From contig CAMNAP010000003.1 of assembly GCA_946531445.1 (NCBI GenBank), positions 1 through 64,000 on the forward strand: DNA of 64,000 nt, in the 5' to 3' direction. The DNA comes from an uncultured Clostridia bacterium. GTDB lineage: Bacteria; Bacillota; Clostridia; Oscillospirales; Acutalibacteraceae. The notes beneath the pieces are model-generated. The model was not told the DNA's origin. It made no database searches and saw only the letters and a list, made by a program, of their open reading frames with translations. Both the position numbers and the translations under genes were made by a program. The number at the start of each line of letters is the position of its first letter. Position 1 is the first letter of the stretch. Shown here piece by piece: positions 60,664 to 64,000 of this stretch.

Positions 60664-61986
60664 TTAGTCTTTCTTTGCCTTAGCCTTTGATTTAACCTTA
60701 GCCTTTGTTCTCTTTGCCTTTTCAACTACAAAGTCTATTGCTTTTCTTGTAGCAATGTCCTTTGAGAGCTGTTCTGTTGGAACGGCAGCCTTAATCTGGT
60801 CTGCCTCCATACCGTACTGTTCAGCGAGCTTCTTGATTTCCTCTTCAATTTCTTCCTCAGTAGCTTTAATCTTTTCAGCGTCAGCGATAGCCTCAAGTGC
60901 GATACCAACGAGAACCTGCTTTTTAGCGCCCTCTCTGAACTGCTCCTTGAAGTCGTCCATTGTCTGACCGAGATACTGAAGATAAGTGTTAAGGTCAATT
61001 CCCTGCATCTGAAGTCTGTAGCCGTAATCCTGAATGAGCTCGTCAGTTTTCTGCTCGTTCATACACTCGGGAACCTCAACCTCCATATTGTCAACTACCT
61101 TGTCAATAAGAGCGTTTTCAAATTCGGTTTTTGCTGTCTGCTCCTTGCGCTCTGAAATCTGCTTTTTGAGTTTTTCCTTTAATTCGTCAAGCGTGTCGAC
61201 CTCGTCATCAACATCTTTTGCAAATTCGTCATCAAGCTCGGGAAGCTCTTTTGTTTTGATTTCGTTAATCTTAACCTTGAATACAGCGTCCTTGCCTGCA
61301 AGCGAGGGCTCGTACTCCTCGGGGAATGTTACGTTAACGTCAAATTCCTCTTCTGTCTTGTGGCCTGCAACCTGCTCTTCAAAGCCTGGTATAAATTGAC
61401 CTGAGCCAAGTTCAAGCGGGAAGTTTTCACCCTTGCCGCCTTCAAAAGCTTCGCCGTCAACAAAGCCTTCAAAGTCAATCTCTGCAGTGTCGCCCATCTC
61501 TGCGACTCTGTCTTCAATAGTTACGAGTCTGCTGTTTCTGTCAAGCATATTCTTAAGTTCGTTTTCAACGTCCTCATCAGTAGCTTCAGTCTCGCCGTAT
61601 TCAGCTTCAAGTCCTGCGTATTCGCCGAGCTTTGCCTCAGGATACGTTGTCAGCTTCATCTTCATTTCAACGCCGTTTTCCTTGTCCATAGAAACAACGT
61701 CAAGGTCATACGGCTGGTCAACTATACGAAGCTCAGCCTCGTCAATAGCGCCCTGAACTGCCTCGGGATAAACAATCTCAAGCGCGTCCTCAAAGAATAC
61801 GTTTTCGCCATAAGCTTTTTCAATCATCTTCTGGGGAGCCTTGCCCTTGCGGAAACCAGGAAGCTGGATAGATTTTCTCTGCTTCATATAAGCCTTAACT
61901 GTAGCGTCGGTAAAGGTTTTAGCGTCTACAGTTACTTCAATTTCATAAGTGTTTGTATCAGTTTTATTACATGATTTAAGTGCCAT
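60664..61986 (-). CDS. tig: Trigger factor chaperone
   Basis: A 440-residue ribosome-bound chaperone and prolyl isomerase. The ribosome-binding signature is GFRKGKAPQKMIE near residue 45, the FKBP domain MGDTAEIDFEGFVDGEAFEGG near 160, and the C-terminal helical domain ends in a Lys/Ala-rich tail (KAKVKSKAKAKKD). AAGGAGGTC precedes the ATG, and a good promoter starts the tig-clpP-clpX-lon-engB-lysA run. Confidence 0.97.
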   Translation of the reverse strand: MALKSCNKTDTNTYEIEVTVDAKTFTDATVKAYMKQRKSIQLPGFRKGKAPQKMIEKAYGENVFFEDALEIVYPEAVQGAIDEAELRIVDQPYDLDVVSMDKENGVEMKMKLTTYPEAKLGEYAGLEAEYGETEATDEDVENELKNMLDRNSRLVTIEDRVAEMGDTAEIDFEGFVDGEAFEGGKGENFPLELGSGQFIPGFEEQVAGHKTEEEFDVNVTFPEEYEPSLAGKDAVFKVKINEIKTKELPELDDEFAKDVDDEVDTLDELKEKLKKQISERKEQTAKTEFENALIDKVVDNMEVEVPECMNEQKTDELIQDYGYRLQMQGIDLNTYLQYLGQTMDDFKEQFREGAKKQVLVGIALEAIADAEKIKATEEEIEEEIKKLAEQYGMEADQIKAAVPTEQLSKDIATRKAIDFVVEKAKRTKAKVKSKAKAKKD

Positions 61987-62026
61987 AACAATGACCTCCT
62001 TAATTATTTATAAATTACAATCAAGC

Positions 62027-62055
62027 ATTATAACATAAGTTTTATAAAAATACAA
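62027..62055 (-). promoter_or_regulatory. Promoter of the tig-clpP-clpX-lon-engB-lysA run
   Basis: Minus strand: TTGTAT, 17-nt spacer, perfect TATAAT, 40 nt before tig. No CtsR- or CIRCE-like operator was seen. Confidence 0.75.
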
Positions 62056-62058
62056 TAA

Positions 62059-62739
62059 TTATTTTATTAATAAAGGCATAAATCTTAGTCTGTCGCAGGA
62101 AATCAGTCTGAAATTGATTTCTGAGTACTCGCCGTCAACGGCAAGCCTTGCCGCCGCGCCGTGAAGATGTCCGTAGTAACAGCGCTTGATATTGTAGTCA
62201 GTAAGCAGCTTAATTATACTTTCACAAACAGAGTTTTCGGTTACGGGCGGATAGTGGAGAAATACTATTTTTTCCTCACATTCGGCAGAGTCAAGCGACA
62301 TTTTTAAGCGCCCTACTTCCCTGTTTAAAACCTTTTCGTCGTGTTCCTCCTCGCTTTCAATCATCCAGCCTCTGCTGCCGCAGATTGAAACGCCTTCAAC
62401 CGTATAAGAGTTATTGTGAAGTATTTTAATTGAGTCAAATCCGTTTTCCTCAATGAATTTGTTAAGCTTAGAAGCGGTGTTCCACCAATAGTCGTGATTC
62501 CCTTTGAGTATGATTTTATTTCCCTTTAGATTGTTGATAAAATCAAAGTCGGCTTTAAGCTCATCAAAATTCATAGCCCAGCTTATGTCACCTGCAATTA
62601 CAACGGTGTCGCTGTCGGTTATTAACTTGTTCCAGTTGTTTTCAATACGCGAAACATAGTCGTTCCATCCGGGAAAGGAATCCATCGGCTTATCTGTACC
62701 AAAGGAAAGGTGCGTATCTGCAATCGCAAAAATTGACAT
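62059..62739 (-). CDS. Calcineurin-like metallophosphoesterase
   Basis: A 226-residue phosphoesterase. Metal motifs in order: FAIADTHLSF (DxH), VIAGDISWAM (GD), LKGNHDYWW (GNHD), IVFLHYPP and YYGHLHGAA (GHxH). ATG at 62739 follows CGGAG; the longer track start runs into the divergent DUF1540 gene. Relatives act on phosphodiesters or nucleotides; the substrate is unknown. Confidence 0.88.
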   Translation of the reverse strand: MSIFAIADTHLSFGTDKPMDSFPGWNDYVSRIENNWNKLITDSDTVVIAGDISWAMNFDELKADFDFINNLKGNKIILKGNHDYWWNTASKLNKFIEENGFDSIKILHNNSYTVEGVSICGSRGWMIESEEEHDEKVLNREVGRLKMSLDSAECEEKIVFLHYPPVTENSVCESIIKLLTDYNIKRCYYGHLHGAAARLAVDGEYSEINFRLISCDRLRFMPLLIK

Positions 62740-62788
62740 AATAATCTCCGTAATATGTGGAAAAATAAAGTTGAAAGGAGTGAATAAA

Positions 62789-62959
62789 ATGAGCGATGAA
62801 ATTAAGGGCATAACCTGCGAGGTTAAAAACTGTATTTATCAGGACAGCAACGGAAACTGTAATGCAGGTCACATCAAAGTGGGAAACCCGAAAGCAATGC
62901 ACGAAAGCGAAACAAAGTGTGAAACCTTTGAGTGTACGCCTGCGTGTGAGTGCGAATAA
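62789..62959 (+). CDS. DUF1540 small cysteine-rich protein
   Basis: A 56-residue protein with the DUF1540 pattern CEVKNCIYQDSNGNCNAGHI followed by CETFECTPACEC. The eight cysteines suggest metal binding. AAAGGAG precedes the ATG at 62789 (track start is 6 codons earlier). Such proteins are common in Clostridia, sometimes in tandem, and have no proven role. Confidence 0.88.
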   Translation: MSDEIKGITCEVKNCIYQDSNGNCNAGHIKVGNPKAMHESETKCETFECTPACECE

Positions 62960-62965
62960 GTCAAA

Positions 62966-62983
62966 GGGCGGTATAAACCGCCC
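62966..62983. terminator. Terminator after DUF1540, shared with thrC
   Basis: GGGCGGT-ATAA-ACCGCCC followed by GTTTTATTTT on the plus strand; the minus-strand side is less T-rich. Confidence 0.82.
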
Positions 62984-62991
62984 GTTTTATT

Positions 62992-64000
62992 TTACAGCTT
63001 AAGAAGGCTGAATACCATTTCGCTCATATTCTCTCTGTCACACACATTGTTAAACCGTACTGCTTTATCCTTGAGAGATTTAAGCGGTGCAGGTACTTCG
63101 CAATTTGTAGCTTTGTTAAGCTCGTCTACCATTTCAAATTCGTCTGCGTCGGGAGTTTTTCCGAGTATAGCCGAAAGCACGCTCTTTGAGAACTTATAAG
63201 GCGAAGCAGTTGAGTCAATAACAGTCGGAATATCGTCGCCTGTTGCCTTTACATAATCGCAGTAAACACGAACCGCAACCGAGGTATGAGTGTCAATAAG
63301 ATATGAGTAGCTTTCAAACTGCTCTTTGATAGTTTCGAATACTTCCTCCTCGCTGCAGCAACCTGCCGCGAAGTCCTTTTTAATATTGTTTAACAGTGTG
63401 TCTGAAACTGTGTATTTACCGCCGTCTGAGAGCGAATGCATAAGGTCGCTTACGAGCTTGTCGTCCTCACCGCTAAGGTGGTAAAGAAGTCTTTCAAGAT
63501 TTGATGAAATAAGAATATCCATTGAGGGCGATGTTGTTGTGTAAAAATCGCGGTTTTTGTCATAATCTCCCGTTGTGAGAAAGTCGGTAAGAATGTTATT
63601 TGAATTAGATGCGCAAACAAGCTTCTTAATCGGAACGCCCATTTTCTTTGCGTAGTAGCCCGCAAGAATGTTTCCGAAATTACCTGTAGGAACAACAACG
63701 TTTATTTCTTCGCCAAGTTTTATTCTTCCCTGCTCTACCATATCTGCATATGCGCTGAAATAGTATACAATCTGAGGAACAAGTCGTCCCCAGTTAATTG
63801 AATTTGCAGAGGAGAACATCATATTCTTTTTAGCAAGCTCAGCTTTGATTTCGCTGTCTGTAAAGATAGCCTTAACAGCAGACTGCGCGTCGTCAAAATT
63901 TCCGTTGATAGCGCAAACGGCAACGTTGTCACCCTCCTGAGTGGTCATCTGAAGCTTCTGCATAGGCGATACTCCGTCTACGGGATAGAACACTAAAATT
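62992..64000 (-). CDS. thrC: Threonine synthase, 5' end cut by the window
   Basis: The C-terminal 335 or so residues of a threonine synthase, which turns O-phosphohomoserine into threonine. Visible family segments are AINGNFDDAQSAVKAIF, SANSINWGRLVPQIVYYF, VVVPTGNFGNILAGYYAKKMG (PLP phosphate site) and the C-terminal IDTHTSVAVRVY. The PLP lysine lies in the missing N-terminal part. The track's GTG start is not real, as the frame stays open to the edge. Full-length homologues have about 490 residues. Confidence 0.93.
   Translation of the reverse strand, partial: ILVFYPVDGVSPMQKLQMTTQEGDNVAVCAINGNFDDAQSAVKAIFTDSEIKAELAKKNMMFSSANSINWGRLVPQIVYYFSAYADMVEQGRIKLGEEINVVVPTGNFGNILAGYYAKKMGVPIKKLVCASNSNNILTDFLTTGDYDKNRDFYTTTSPSMDILISSNLERLLYHLSGEDDKLVSDLMHSLSDGGKYTVSDTLLNNIKKDFAAGCCSEEEVFETIKEQFESYSYLIDTHTSVAVRVYCDYVKATGDDIPTVIDSTASPYKFSKSVLSAILGKTPDADEFEMVDELNKATNCEVPAPLKSLKDKAVRFNNVCDRENMSEMVFSLLKL

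Overview
The window looks like a chromosomal segment of an anaerobic, low-to-moderate-GC, spore-lineage Firmicute, most likely a gut or rumen Clostridia member (Ruminococcaceae/Oscillospiraceae-like). The grounds are a ferredoxin-dependent 2-oxoacid oxidoreductase, spoIIR, two T-box riboswitches, strong AGGAGG ribosome binding sites, TTGACA-17-TATAAT promoters, and many carbohydrate-active enzymes with no respiratory genes. No phage, plasmid or CRISPR locus was seen. The thrC gene is cut by the right edge.

Layout. 0-5 kb: minus-strand sugar-acid operon (PfkB/KDG-type kinase, 6-phosphogluconate dehydrogenase, HAD phosphatase, LarA-like racemase). 5-20 kb: glycoside hydrolases (two GH31, a GH38/57-like enzyme, GH95) with a small operon of two membrane proteins around an Sfp-type phosphopantetheinyl transferase, and an M32 carboxypeptidase. 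20-33 kb: two acyl-CoA synthetase operons, each behind its own T-box. One leader reads as isoleucine (AUC) and drives an HTH-cupin-acyl-CoA synthetase fusion, a P-loop protein and a four-subunit 2-oxoacid:ferredoxin oxidoreductase. The other reads as leucine (CUC) and drives a LeuA homologue that has lost its catalytic residues, a TIM-barrel/acyl-CoA synthetase fusion and an amidohydrolase. A glutamine-synthetase-family gene lies between them. 33-37 kb: NAD salvage operon pncA-nadE-pncB and a flavoprotein. 37-38.7 kb: a MITE-like element, vanZ, and two tRNA-Leu genes with an element that duplicates a tRNA 3' end. 38.7-46.5 kb: spoIIR, ispE, aminotransferase/Lrp pair, PHP phosphatase, ACT/UPF0210 pair, a membrane protein and MscS. 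46.5-51.4 kb: three secreted proteins built of tandem aromatic cell-surface repeats (two SGNH esterases and a C39-like peptidase). 51.5-52.2 kb: tRNA array Val-Asp-Phe-Gly-Cys with a second tRNA-3'-end-duplicating element. 52.2-64 kb: proteostasis and housekeeping genes (hslO, methyltransferase, yerC, lysA, engB, lon, clpX, clpP, tig, phosphoesterase, DUF1540, thrC).

How the genes may work together. The most striking logic is at 20.9-33.3 kb. T-boxes switch on biosynthetic genes when a tRNA is uncharged. An Ile T-box over an acyl-CoA synthetase plus 2-oxoacid:ferredoxin oxidoreductase therefore suggests the anabolic direction: a branched short-chain acid (2-methylbutyrate) is activated and reductively carboxylated to the 2-oxo acid precursor of isoleucine. 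The Leu T-box operon would be the leucine counterpart (isovalerate activation), possibly sharing the oxidoreductase. This is inference and needs biochemical proof. The second unusual theme is two short structured elements next to different tRNA genes. Each carries a copy of the tRNA 3' end that starts at the same T-loop position.
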